Shown here piece after piece: positions 43,679-55,999 of a stretch of 64,000 bases of DNA (within the stretch, counting starts at the first letter, position 1; every line of letters begins with the position of its first letter). The notes beneath the pieces are model-generated. The model was not told where the DNA came from, made no database searches, and saw only the letters and a list, made by a program, of their open reading frames with translations. Origin of the DNA: Eustoma russellianum (lineage: Eukaryota; Streptophyta; Magnoliopsida; Gentianales; Gentianaceae); NCBI GenBank assembly GCA_036186865.1, contig AP025043.1:34743657-34807656 (forward strand), written 5' to 3'. The position numbers were made by a program, and so were the translations under genes.

Positions 43679-44046
43679 GCATAGGAATCAGATTGTAAAA
43701 AGAACACAATTCATATATACATTTCAATCAAAAACTTCCTTTAAGGAAATCTCAACTTTCTAGTTGAAATTCAAGACCACTTAACGGTTTTCTTCCAAGT
43801 TCATAGCCTAGAACTTGTTAGTATTCACTTCATTTTTGGTTTACAGCATCTTAGGGTCTTAATGAGGTTTTAGATGTGTTGGAATACCAAAGAGGAAGAG
43901 GTGTTGGTATAAATTGAGCCAAGAACAAACGGTTACAGTTCAAGGGGTGTCATTGTGATGTTCTTTGCCATAGCTGAGGTTCAAATCAATTTGGAATAGG
44001 AGACAAAATCCTTGGAACGTTTATCTAGCCTTCGTTTGGCTCATCA

Positions 44047-44051
44047 AACTT
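44047..44051 (+). repeat. Target-site duplication of E2, right copy
   Basis: AACTT, matching 25881-25885; E3 leader continues from here. Confidence 0.9.
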
Positions 44052-44169
44052 GAACGCAAAGAGGAAGAAACAAGTGGAGAACATTGTGAGTTGAAGAAGC
44101 CTTGGCAATACACTTCCTTATTGATCACTTTGAGCCTTCTTAACTTCAGGTTATCCAAGAACCAAAGTG

Positions 44170-44304
44170 GTAAGAGAGTGGAAAGAATCGAAAGCGGAGT
44201 GTTCATAGTTTGTTTTGTTTTTACTAATCCCTTAACGTTTGTTTGTCTTTGTGTTAGTTTGCTTATTTCTTTTTCCTTTTTTTTGTCTTCGTTCAATTCC
44301 TTAG
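44170..44304 (+). other. Candidate leader intron of E3 (135 bases)
   Basis: Donor AAAGTG/GTAAGAG and acceptor TTCAATTCCTTAG/GTACA, five bases before the gag ATG, as in E5. The body differs in length and sequence while the ends are conserved. A frame reads through it from 44091 without a stop, so it would not be needed to keep the frame open. Confidence 0.5.
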
Positions 44305-44309
44305 GTACA

Positions 44310-47300
44310 ATGGAGAGCATCAATCATTCCGCATCTAGCAAGTCAAAAGAGGCCGAAACTGTTGACAACACGCAACAACAAATGCTGGAGATGCTTAAGA
44401 AACTCATGCATGACAATGAGGTAATTAAGCATCTACAAAACATGGAGCGCAGCTACAAAACGAGTGATGGCCAAGGTACAAGCATGGCCGTTCCCCTACC
44501 ACAACCAAGGCGCCATCCCCCAAAAGAAGTTGAGGATGACAACCTAAGACCACCACACACCAAAGCAAGAAGGTTTGTTCATCCTACACAACCAAGAAGG
44601 TACGCTCCAAGAAGGTACAATGATGATTACATTCCCTTTGAGCATGATGATTATGACTTTGATGACCACCATCCTCGTGGTTACCAAAGACGCCAAAATC
44701 CCCTTTTCCCTCAAGATGACGATTTTCTCAAAACCAAAATAAGTATTCCCACGTTTTATGGTAAAAGTAATGCGGAGGAATATTTAGAATGGGAAACGAA
44801 AGTGGATTTGATCTTTTCTTGTACCAATTATAGTGAATTGCAAAAAGTGAGGTATGCTTCCATTGAATTCTCTGGTTATGCACTTAATTGGTGGACGAAT
44901 TTGTGTCGAAATAGAACTAAGACGAGACAACCTCCAATTGCTACTTGGGAAGAAATGAAGTTTGAAATGCGACAACGTTTTATTCCAAACAATTATGAGA
45001 GTTCTATTTTCACAAGTTTGAATAACCTACGTCAAGGTTCCAAAAGTGTAGACGAGTATTATAAAGAGTTAGAAATTTTGTTGGAGAGGTCTAACTTGCA
45101 GGAACCTGAAGAAGCCACCAAGGCTCGATTCTTACATAGTTTAAATAGGGAGATTACGCAAAGGGTTGACCTTCAACCTTATCTCGACCTCACAACCATG
45201 GTCCATATGGCTGAAAAGATTGAAACACAATTAAAGGTACGTAATTCCTCCAATTTCAATTCCAATTATCGTACTAATCAGTCTTCGTCAAGGTTTTCCA
45301 ACAAGCCTTCAGGAACGGGAAGTTCACGGCCTATAGGCGGCCAATCACGTGACCAAGGTGTGTCACAACGAATGGACAATCGTGTGCAATCCACACAAAG
45401 GAGAGATGAACGCAACCAACAAAAGGCTCCTACCGGAAATTCTTCTGATCCCTCAAACAGGTTTCGAGACATTAAATGTTATAAGTGCCAAGGACGTGGT
45501 CACATAGGAAAAGAGTGTCCTAATGCAAAACGAATCATGTTAATTGAGGAGACAAACGAATATGTGTCTGAGTCCGAGCATGAAAACGAGTCTGAGCATG
45601 ATAATGAAATTGAAGCAGAAGAGGATCTAGGCGCACTAAATGATTTTGACACTAATGAGTTTCTTGTTGTGCGTCGCGCTTTAAATGCACATCTGAAATT
45701 AGATGATCACGAACAACATCGAGAAAACATTTTCCATATTCATTGCATGATAAATGGTAAAGTGTGCACCATGATCATTGATTCCGGTTCTTGTGCGAAT
45801 GTGGCTAGCATCGAATTAGTAAGAAAACTGAATTTGCCTATGACTAATCATCCGCATCCTTACAAACTTGCATGGCTAAATGACTGCGGTGAAGTTAGCG
45901 TAAGTAAACAAGTTTTGATTTCTCTTAGCATTGGTAGTTACAAAGATGATGTTTTATGTGATGTCGCACCAATGCATGCTAGTCATATCTTACTTGGTAG
46001 GCCATGGCAATTTGATCGACATGTGACATATGATAGTTATTTGAATCGTTATTCTTTCAAATTGAATGGCAAATTGTACAAACTGCATGCACTTCCACCA
46101 CACAAAGTCCACGAGGATCACCAACGCATGTCCAAGTCTAGAGCCGATCCTAAGGAAAAAGAAGCCGAGAGAAAATTCGTGGAGTGTATGAAAAGTGAGA
46201 ACAAAAAACACGAGAGCAAGGGAAAAGAGGTAGTGCCCCTAAGTGTCAACGAGTCCAAAAAGAAGTGTGGGTATTTCGCAAAGAAAAGAGAGGTCACACG
46301 CGCACTTTATAACAACCAAATTGTCCTCATCATCATCCCAAAGTCGTGTCACCTTGCCCTTGAAGAACTCCCACCAAACTTACCTACCTCAGTTGCGTCC
46401 CTTATCCAAGAATATGAAGTTCTATTTCCCTCCAAACCCCCATCCGGATTACCACCCATTAGAGGAATAGAACACCAAATCGACTTTGTCCCAGGAGCCG
46501 TGCTATCCAATCGCCCAGCCTATCGAGCCAACCCCGACGAAACCAAAGAAATCCAAAGGCAAGTAGAGGAGCTCCTAGCGAGTGGACAAGTCTGAGAGAG
46601 CCTAAGCCCATCTGCCGTCCAGTCATTTTAGTACCCAAAAAGGATGGAACGTGGAGAATGTGTACCGATTGCCAAGCCATAAACAAAATTACTGTCAAGT
46701 ATAGGTACCCCATACCTAGGCTAGACGATATGTTGGACATGTTGCACAGATCTAAATTCTTCACCAAAATCAACCTTAAGCAAGGGTACTTCCAGGTACG
46801 CATTAGAGAAAGGGACGAATGGAAGACTGCATTCAAAACCAAGTTTGGGCTCTACAAGTGGTTAGTGATGCCCTTCGGGCTCACCAACGCCCCTAGAACC
46901 TTTATGAGGCTAATGAATGAAGTCTTACGCGCGTTCATAGGACGATTTGTCGTTGTCTATTTTGATGATATCCTAATCTATTCCCAAACCATAGAAGATC
47001 ATCTTGACCACATTAGAGCCGTTTTTGAAAAGCTTAAGCAAGAACAACTTTACGCCAACTTTAAGAAATGCTCCTTTTGTTTAGAACGCATAGTTTTTCT
47101 AGGCTTTGTCATTTCGGCTGATGGAGTAGAAATGGATGAGGAAAAGGTTAGGTCAATTGTGGAGTGGCCTATACCTAAGAATGTAGGGGAAGTTCACAGT
47201 TTTCATGGACTAGCAAGTTTTTATCGACACTTTGTCAAAGATTTTTCTTCTATAGCTGCACCCCTAAACGAAATTGTGAAAAAAGATGTGCCTTTTAGGT

Positions 47301-49185
47301 GGGAAGAGCCACAACAACTGGCATTTGATGAACTTAAACGTAGGCTGACCACGGACCCATACTTATGCTACCAAATTTTGACGAGACCTTTGAGATCGAG
47401 TGTGATGCAAGTGGAGTGGGTATAGGTGCAGTTTTGACCCAAAGTAAGAAACCCATAGCCTACTTTAGTGAAAAGTTGAAAGGAGCAGCATTGAATTACT
47501 CTACCTATGATACGGAACTTTATGCCCTTGTAGATCCCTACAAACTTGGCAACACTATCTTCAACCTAAAGAGTTTGTGATCCACACTGACCACGAAAGC
47601 CTTAAGTATCTTAAAGGGCAGGGAAAGTTGAACAAAAGACATGCCAAATGGGTAGAGTTCATAGAACAATTCCCTTACGTGATTAAGTACAAACAAGGAA
47701 AGGATAATATAGTTGTCGATGCCCTCTCTAGGAGATACACGTTAGTGACTACATTATCTTCACGCTTCTTAGGATTCGAATCACTTAAGGAATTGTACCC
47801 CAATGACCATGACTTTGGCACCATTTTCGAGGCATGTAAAGAAGCACCATTTGGGAAATTTTACATACATGAGGGTTATCTTTTCAAAGAACAAAAATTG
47901 TGCGTTCCCCAATCATCCCTACTAGAAGCATTGACTAGAGAAGCCCATGGAGGAGGTTTAATGGGTCATTTCGGAGTGTTCAAAACCCTTGAGACTCTTA
48001 AGGAACATTTCTATTGGCCCCACATGCGAGTAGACGTCGAGAGGTTGTGTGGTAGTTGCATCACCTGCAAACAAGCCAAATCCAAGTCCCAACCACATGG
48101 CCTTTACACGCCTTTACCCGTCCCTGATGCCCCTTGGATTGACATTTCTATGGACTTTGTGTTAGGACTTCCTAGGTCTCGGGGAGGACGCGATAGCATT
48201 TATGTTGTGGTTGATCGATTTTCAAAAATGGCACATTTCATTGCATGTCGAAAAGTTGATGATGCCACACATGTTGCTGATTTATTCTTCAAAGAAATTG
48301 TTAGATTGCATGGCATGCCACGTACAATTGTAAGTGATAGAGATACGAAATTTTTGAGTCATTTTTGGCGTGTTTTGTGGGCTAAACTTGGTACACAATT
48401 GTTGTTTTCAACCACTGCACACCCACAAACGGATGGACAAACTGATGTCGTTAATCGTACTCTTTCTCAACTTTTGCGTGCCATTTTGCAAAAACACATT
48501 AAACATTGGGAAGATTGTTTACCATATATCGAATTTGCATATAATAGGAGTGTCCATCACGGTACTTTGCATAGTCTATTTGAAATCGTGTATGGCTTTA
48601 ATCCCTTGTCTCCCATCGATTTGATTCCTATTCCCGTGCATGAACGTTCTAGTCTTGATGGTAAACAAAAAGCGGAAAAGATAAAGAAACTACATGAACA
48701 AGTTAAAACACAACTTGAAAAGAAAAACAAAGCTTATGAAAGACGAGCTAACAAACATCGGAAACGAGTCGTGTTTAAACCTGTAGATTTAGTATAGTTA
48801 CATTTGCGCAAAGAAAGATTTCCCAATGAGAGAAAGTCCAAACTGTTGCCTCGCGGAGACGGACCTTTCAAAGTTTTGAAACGAATAGGTAACAATGCAT
48901 ACATACTTGATCTTCCCGAAAGGTATGATTCAATTTCACCTACTTTTAATGTTGCTGACCTCACCCCTTTCACCGATGACCTTTTTGATTCGAGGACGAA
49001 TCCTTTTGAGGAGGGGGGATTGATGAGGATCAAGGGTCCGATGAGGATCAAGGCCCCGTCAAGAGATCAAGGGTCCTATGACAAGAAAGAGGGCAAGAGA
49101 ACTTTGTCATCAAGTTGCCACCTTCTTGTACAAGCATGTTCAAGATGAACCTAAGATCCCTTGGGTTCATTTCATTGAACCTTAA
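44310..49185 (+). pseudogene. E3 gag-pol (stops and several frameshifts)
   Basis: ATG 44310. Gag and protease are open to 46595: WWTNLCRN box, knuckle CYKCQGRGHIGKEC (about residue 390), [11 protein letters not shown]. Then stop 46593-46595; 1-base deletion near 46619; RT from 46658 ([11 protein letters not shown]); 1-base deletion near 47353; RNase H start at 47365-47580; the 1-base deletion shared with E5 near 47531-47540; integrase 47577-48797 ([23 protein letters not shown]), with Glu of the DDE triad changed to Asp (GQTDVVNRT); stop 48795-48797 (Trp to TAG). At the polypurine tract one G is missing, so the LTR-encoded tail (stop 49183-49185) is out of frame. E3 is more decayed than E5. 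Confidence 0.87.
49008..49019 (+). promoter_or_regulatory. Polypurine tract of E3
   Basis: GAGGAGGGGGGA with six G; E5 and E6 have seven. The missing base shifts the reading frame entering the LTR. Confidence 0.75.
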
Positions 49186-49271
49186 CCTTGAGTGCAAACG
49201 TGTGTGTGTACCTCTTTGTCTTGAAGTTTATCTTGTTTTCTTGTGATCTTTGTTTTATGTGTTTGCTTTGT

Positions 49272-49273
49272 AG
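49272..49273 (+). promoter_or_regulatory. Splice-acceptor-like site in E3 3' LTR
   Basis: TTTATGTGTTTGCTTTGTAG/GAAGAC, 88 bases after the tail stop, same place as in E5. Confidence 0.5.
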
Positions 49274-50120
49274 GAAGACTAGGTGCATGGAAGATCCAAA
49301 TAAAATGAAGGGCCAAATTGAGGAAGATAGCCGTGTGTTTCAAAAAAGGAGACCAAAGGAATGTTGTTTTGAAGAGAATGTTTGTCTCCACCAAGACAAA
49401 CTCAAAGGTGTCCAAGATTGAATCTCTTGATCAAATTGAAATCAAAATCATCTCCATTATCCACAAGGGGGCCGGCCATCTTGCAAGAAAAAGGATGATG
49501 ATCAAGTGAATTTAAATTCAAAGCCAAACTTGAATTTGAACTCAACCTTGATTTGAATTTAAGTTCCAACCAGATTGAGCCTTAAAATTCAAGATGAATT
49601 CAGCCAACTAGGCATCCATCCACACGCCATCTTTGAAGAGAAAAGAAGGAGATAAAATCCAATTCAAATTGAATCCAAGTTTGAATTCAAATTCAAACTC
49701 AATTTCAATTCAAACTTCAACCATCTTTTGAATTCAACTCCAGCCATATTATCATCATCAAATTCAGATTTCAAGACCTTCTTGGACTTGTTATACACGG
49801 CTGGAGCAAAGGAAAAGATATCCAAGAACCAAGTTCAAAGCAAGCTCAAATTCAAACTCAACTTGAATTCAAATTCAACTAACTTTTGAATTCAATTTCA
49901 GGCCTCATCCCACTCATCAAATCAGCTTCTCCAAGACACCATTTGGTCCTCATACACGGCTGAACATAGAGGGAATAACATCTTGCAAGCATTTCAAGTT
50001 TTAGCTAGAATTATCTTAGTTTTGAAATTCAAGCAAATTTCAAATTTATACATTTGTTAGTTAGCTTTATTTGAATTGTTTCTAGCCATTTCAAGGCTGA
50101 AGGGGGACGATTTTAAGGCC

Positions 50121-50128
50121 TATAAATA
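50121..50128 (+). promoter_or_regulatory. TATA box in E3 3' LTR
   Basis: TATAAATA in AAGGCCTATAAATAGACCC. Confidence 0.7.
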
Positions 50129-50518
50129 GACCCCTTTGGCTGATTGTAAAAACAACTTTTGATGAATAAGAATTCTTGATATTTCTTTCACTTTGTGTGA
50201 GACTTTGTTTTCTTGGTTTTGCATTAAAAACCTAGGTTAAGATAGACTTTGTTTTCTTGGTTTTGCATTAAAAACTAGGTTAAGATCCTTCAAAGTTGAG
50301 CATTTTGAAGGTGTTGCCATTGCCTAAAGGTGTCGTCCAGGAGGGCCGTATTGGTTTGCCTGATCAACGACCATCTTGAAGTGTTGGTCTTGCTCATTCT
50401 TAATCCACGCGTTTTTGATCACTAAGGAAGCAAGGAGAAGTCTTCTTCCTTGTGCCTAACCCTTTGTGAAGGACGTTTGGAAGGTGGAATCGTTGGAGCC
50501 CACGAGTTCCACGTATCA

Positions 50519-53500
50519 TTTGTAAATAGAACTAAAGTCATGGTCAGAGACATACAAATCTTTGATAGTTTGAAAACCAAACATGTTACAAGTCAGTGTA
50601 GTAATCAAAGTATATCGACGAGATAGAGCATCAGCAACAATATTGTCTTTTCCTTGCTTATACTTGATTACATATGGGAATTGTTCAATGTATTCAACCC
50701 ATTTTGCATGCCTTTTGTTTAGTTTACCTTGGCCCTTAAGGTACTTAAGACTTTCATGATCAGTGTGGATAACAAATTCCTTAGGTTGCAAATAATGTTG
50801 CCAAGTTTGTAAAGATCTAACTAAGGCAAAAAGTTCTTTGTCATAGGTTGAATAGTTCAAGGCTGCTCCTCTTAACTTCTCACTGAAATAAGATACGGGT
50901 TTCATAGCTTGATTCAGGACAGCTCCAATGCCAACCCCGCTGGCATCACACTCAACTTCAAACGTCTCTTCAAAGTTTGGCAATCTTAGGATGGGTGCTG
51001 AGGTTAGGCGTTTCTTAAGTTCATCAAAGGCTTGCTGTTGTGAGGTTCCCCATTTAAAACTTACATCTTTCATAACCAGTTCGTTAAGGGGTGCAGCAAT
51101 GGTAGAGAAATCCTTGACAAAACGCCTATAAAAGCTGGCTAGTCCATGAAAACTCCTAATGTCCCCTGCAGACTTAGGTGTTGGCCATTCAGTGATGGAC
51201 TTGACCTTCTCTTGGTCCATCTCAATCCCTTTAGCACTAATCACAAAACCTAGGAACACTACTTTCTCTAGACAAAATGAACACTTCTTAAGGTTGGCAT
51301 ATAGTTGTTCCTTTTGCAACGTTTCAAACATAGTTCTCAAATGGATAAGGTGTTCACTAATGGATTTGGAGTAGATAAGGATGTCATCAAAGTATACTAC
51401 CACAAATTTCCCAATGAATTTCCTCAAGACCTCATTCATCAACCTCATAAAGTTGCTAGGGGCATTAGTTAGGCCAAAGGGAATGACTAACCACTCGTAT
51501 AATCCAAACTTAGTCTTGAAGGCTGTTTTCCATTCATCTCCTTCCCTAATTCTTACTTGGAAGTACCCTTGTTTAAGATCTACTTTGGTAAAGTATCTAG
51601 ACCCATGTAACATGTCCAACATATCATTCTACCTAGGAATAGGGTATCTATACTTCACAGTAATCTTATTGATTGCTCTACAATCGGTGCACATCCTCCA
51701 AGTTCCATCTTTATTAGGGACAACTATCACAGGTACGGCACAAGGGCTCATACTCTCTCTCACCTTACCTTGGTCTAAGAGTTCCTCAACTTGTCTTTGG
51801 ATCTCCTTAGTCTCCTTTGGATTGGCTCTATAAGTAGGCCTATTGGGTAGGACAGCTCCTGGAATGAAATCTATTTGATGCTCAATGCCTGTTAGAGGTG
51901 GTAAACCTTTGGGATCTCCTTCAGGGAACAAATTTGAAAACTCTTGCAGTAGGGAGGTGACTTCACTGGGCAAAGTAGAGGGTAAATCAGATAAAGAAAA
52001 TAAGGTTTGTTCGTAAAGTAAGATGTACACAGTTTTATTGGAAATGTATTGAGTGGAACACCTGACTTTGTGACGCAAAGAAAGCATTCTTCTTTTTATC
52101 CTTTTCCTCAGAAATGACAAGTTCTTTCCCCTTTGATTCAGCTTTGTCAGAACGAATGTTTTTAAGGAAGACTCTTTCGAATTCTTTTTCCTTTGGATCA
52201 TTCTGACTTTTGTTATTCTCTTTTGATCCTCAAACACCTTTTGTGGGGGTAGAGTGTGCAGCTTAAACAGTTTGTTTTGGTGCCTAAAGGAATACCTATT
52301 TAAGTAGCCATCATATGTTACTTTGCTATCATATTGCCATGGCCTACCTAACAAGATATGACTTGAATGCATAGGTGCTACATCACATAAGACCTCATCA
52401 GAATACCCACCGATTGATAAAGGAATCAAGACTTGTTTATTAACCTTAACTTTGCCACAATCATTAAGCCAAGTGAGTCTACAAGGATGTGGGTGATTGA
52501 TTAAGGGTAAATCAAGTTTCCTAACAATTTCAATGCATGCAACATTTGTACATGAACCAAAATCAATGATGAGTGTACACATTTTGCCTCTAACCATGCA
52601 ATGGATGTGAAAAATGTTTTCTCTTTGCAAATCTTGTTCTTCCATTTTGACTTGAACATTTAAAGCACGTCTTACAACTAAAAATTCTTTATTTTCACAT
52701 TCATTACTCTCATCAACTGTTTCTTCCTCTTCCTCACACGTTTTCTCAACTTCTTCATTCTCCTCCAATTCTTCGTCAGAATAGTACTCATTAGACTCCT
52801 CAATGAACAAGATGCGTTTAGGGTTGGGGCATTGATTTGCAAAATGTCTTTTACCTAAGCATTTAAAACATTGAATATCACGGAATCTAATGTTAGAAGT
52901 AGTACCTTCCACCTTTGCTTTGCCTTTGTCCATAATTGGAGAGTTGCTTGTTGTGGGACGTTTTGGAAAGTTTTGTGGCGCCTTCCCTTGAAATCCACGG
53001 CCTTGACTCTGTGGATATCTGAAACTTGTCCTAGGCTGTACCTTGGAAAAGTTTGAAGGATTAGGCCGAAAAGAAGGGATAGAGGTACGTACCTTAAGTT
53101 GCCTTTCCACTTTCTCAGCAGTGTGAACCATAGAAGCCAAATCTGAGTATGGTGTGAGTTCCACTTTGAATGCAATTTCTTTGTTAATGCCAACTAAGAA
53201 CCTTGCCATTCTGGCCTCCTCAGCTTCTGCTATGTTTGTCCTGGTAAGCAAATGTTCTAACTCTTTATAATATTCATCAACAGATTTGTTACCTTGAGAG
53301 AGTTGTTGCAGCTTTTGGTAGACACTTCTTTCATAGGACTGTGATATGAACCTCTTCCTCATCTCTTGCTTGAGTTTTGCCCATGTGACAACAGGAGGTT
53401 GCCTAGCTCATCTTCTTGCATTTTGTAGATGCTCCCACCAAAGTAAAGCATAATCTACAAACTCAAAAGTAGCATACCGAACTTTGGCCAACTCAGAATA

Positions 53501-54034
53501 ATTAGTACAAGAATACATATGATCTACCTTAAGTTCACATTGCAAGTATGCTTCGGCGTCACTTTTGCCTTGGAAGGGAGGTATATTCAATTTAGTTGTA
53601 ATAAACTCCTCTTCATGGGGTTCATTTCTTTCAAACCTGTTGTTATAATACCTCTCTTCCTGATAACAGTCATTATACTCAGGGGGATCATCAAATCTAT
53701 CCTCAAATGAAATGTTCCTACGACCACCATTTAGACCACGAATCCTACCACGTCCTCTGTGGGACATGTTTCCACGTTTTTCAGTACAAGATTCACCAAC
53801 AAGAGATGTTCCTTCGTTAAAAGATACATTTGAAGGTTCTCTTCGACCTTGACTAGCACTTTCTCCCTTGGGAGCTCGAGAATTATTTTTAAGATATTCA
53901 ATTTCACTTTTCATGTGACCAAAAGCGTGAATCATGCTAGCAATAGTTTGTTGCAATGTTTCAAGTGTGACAGAACCTTGGGGTATATTGGGGGTAGAAG
54001 GGGGTGAATTTTCTCTTTCTTGTGAAGTAACCAT
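50519..54034 (-). pseudogene. E4 gag-pol, 5' part (two stops, a local frame change)
   Basis: ATG at 54032-54034 (protein start MVTSQEREN). Gag with RGRGRIRGLNGGRRN, WWEHL box, stop 53408-53410 (Arg CGA to TGA); knuckle CFKCLGKRHFANQC near 52830-52870 with Gly to Arg; acidic linker; protease LIIDFGSCTNV, where the catalytic DSG has become DFG; a stretch around 52060-52220 read in a shifted frame relative to F1, then restored; RT start; stop 51629-51631 (Leu to TAG); [13 protein letters not shown] and RNase [11 protein letters not shown] to ADALSRRY; ends at the E3 insertion just before integrase. With DFG and the stops it cannot make active enzyme. Confidence 0.88.
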
Positions 54035-55987
54035 GATTGAAAGCAAGTAAAGAAGTCCAACCAAAAAGTTGACAAGATATTTACTTCTACTTTAAGTTGA
54101 CAATTGATTAAACTACAATCTTGTACTATCTAAGAATCAAAAAAGCATAGAAGTCAAGTGATGTTTAGGCTAGATCAAGAAAACTAAGGGTTTGTACAAA
54201 ACAATCCCTTAACTTACTTCAATGTTTATGCAATCTCAATGGTAATAAAGTGAAAGCCAAGTACACATACACAAGTGCTCAGTAAGGGTTTGTTCTTGAA
54301 ACTTTTTCAACAAAGATCAACACTTTGAGTGATGGTACTTTTGCACAAATTTCGTTTCTAAGTTCCTCTTTTTGTGAATTTGGAACTTTCTAATGTAAGG
54401 CTATTCCTCTCCTCTTGTGCAATCACTCATGCGTCTTGCCTCTTACTTTTGTGACGTAGGTTGGCTTTTCTCTCAGTTTCTTTCTCAAACAAGCTCTATT
54501 TTCTTTCTTTGTGCTTTTTGGCTTGTTTGGTGAGACTACTGCTCACAGCCTTTATGAGACATTGCTCATGGCTTTGGTTTTGTTTGCACAAGTTTTGGTT
54601 GTTCTTTTGTGAAAAAGTTCCCTTTACAACACGACTGAACGCCAGTGAAGTGACAAGTATTTCACAAATATAACAACCAAGAATGTATAAAGTTCAATAC
54701 AAGTTTAGAAAGTGTAATGACAACAAGATGATTCGTTCGGGTTGGCAATATAACAATGTGGGCTAAAATATGGAAAGAATAATCTTAAATGAGAACATAA
54801 GTCCACAAAGTCTTTAATCAATTTAAACCAACACAAAGTAAAGGTGAATATTCAGCCAACGGTTAAGTATGAACGAATATGCTTGTAATCAATCAATGTA
54901 TATTCCTAAGCCATGGTTCGCATGCGAGTCTTTTTTTTCCAGTTCATATGCCTAAAAATAATGTAAAATGTATCATACAAAAGGTACTACACTAGTTTGA
55001 TATGTCTTAAACAAAGGATAAGCAACAACTATTTGTGTAACTAGCTATTCCTCTGCTTTGATTAAACAGCCTACTAACGTTAAGTTCCCTTGTGATTTTC
55101 GGTTTTACCACTTTAAAAAAACATGAATGCAAGACATACAAACATATCTTAGACTAATGGATGATGATTTCAATCAAGGAAAAAAAAGAACTAGTTAACT
55201 AGGATACGGCTTGCAACAAAGATACACGCATACACTTCTTCGATTTTCTAGTTTTAATTAACTAACAAAACTAAACAAACTACAACATAATATATTTAAA
55301 CACTTGAAGGGTGCTTAAACACGTTTATGACCTGAAACCTCAAGCAAAACATTAACTAAAACAAGTTTTTAAACTAGGACAAGTCTTAATAGCACACGGC
55401 TGAAAACAGGTTCTACCCGGTTGTTTTTCCCTTGCTTGTTTCTTATGCCAAACCACATCCAACTTCAAAAAAACTCTAAGACATTATATTTTAGTATGTT
55501 ATGGATGTTCATGCAAAGTTTGATAAGAAAAACTCAATGCAAACAGCTCCTAATTCAGATTGCTCGCTGGCGGGCCAAACAGGACACTTGGGCAGATTTC
55601 TTGCTTTTTCTTAAACCAAACAATACCAAATCACCAAACCAACTTTAGCACATCATGATCAAAGGTTTAGTAGGTGATTTATCAAGTTTAATGCCCAGGT
55701 TGTTAGGAGAAAATGCAAAAAATAAGATTTGAACTACTACACAAAAAAAACAGAATATAACCTAGTGACTAGCTAACTGTTTTTGATTTTTTTGATTTTA
55801 ATCACTCTTAAAACGCCTAAACAAGTACTAAACAACATTAGCTAACATCTCACACTACGTTTTAGACTAAATTCAATGGCTGGAATCCAAAAATATTTGC
55901 ATGAATTCAGTAGCAAACCAAACATCATACGATTTCAGAATTTCAGCAACTTAAAAAAAGATAGTTTGAGATGGAACATACCTTATA
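54035..55987 (-). other. Long leader of E4
   Basis: About 1.95 kb between primer site and gag. Similar in places to the F1 leader (CTTGTCAA...ATCATGG block before gag; a GTGAGCAATGTCTCAT-type block near 54540-54570). Small open frames on either strand do not resemble any family. Confidence 0.7.
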
Positions 55988-55999
55988 GCTCTGATACCA
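55988..55999 (-). promoter_or_regulatory. Primer-binding site of E4
   Basis: Minus-strand TGGTATCAGAGC, a perfect tRNA-Met complement, two bases from the LTR. Confidence 0.92.

Larger units (their letters stand above)
25886..44046 (+). mobile_element. E2: F1 Ty3/gypsy element split by E5
   Basis: LTRs of exactly 1178 bp at 25886-27063 and 42869-44046, flanked by 5-bp AACTT duplications, so this is one integration event. Without E5 (30058-39437 plus one TTTAC copy) the element is about 8.8 kb with the F1 gene order. The LTRs differ at about eleven positions by eye, near 1 percent. Confidence 0.93.
42869..44046 (+). repeat. 3' LTR of E2 (1178 bp)
   Basis: Pairs with 25886-27063. Encodes the tail, then acceptor-like CTTTCAG at 43156-43157 and TATAAATA at 43671-43678. 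Ends TTTGGCTCATCA. Confidence 0.93.
44047..50518 (+). mobile_element. E3: F2 Ty3/gypsy element, right part
   Basis: Continues the leader at 25623-25885, then gag-pol and a complete 3' LTR ending at 50518. Its 5' LTR must lie left of the window because E1 inserted in its leader. The right flank (TTTGTAAATAG...) is the integrase-proximal pol of minus-strand E4, so E3 inserted into E4. gag-pol has several frameshifts. Confidence 0.88.
49021..50518 (+). repeat. 3' LTR of E3 (1498 bp)
   Basis: TGATGAGG...ACGTATCA. The tail part and last 500 bases resemble the E5 LTR, but the middle of U3 is strongly diverged and has at most one copy of the 13-bp unit. It has an acceptor-like site (TTGCTTTGTAG, 49272-49273) and a small internal duplication near 50203-50290 (ACTTTGTTTTCTTGG repeated). 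Confidence 0.88.

Noticed and set aside
44091..44309. Start of the E3 frame at 44091 as the Gag start
   Set aside because: That position is TTG and the first 73 codons cover the leader and candidate intron. The ATG at 44310 aligns with the Gag start of E5 and is used instead. Likewise 33224 for E5, 58627 for E6 and 54034 for E4.
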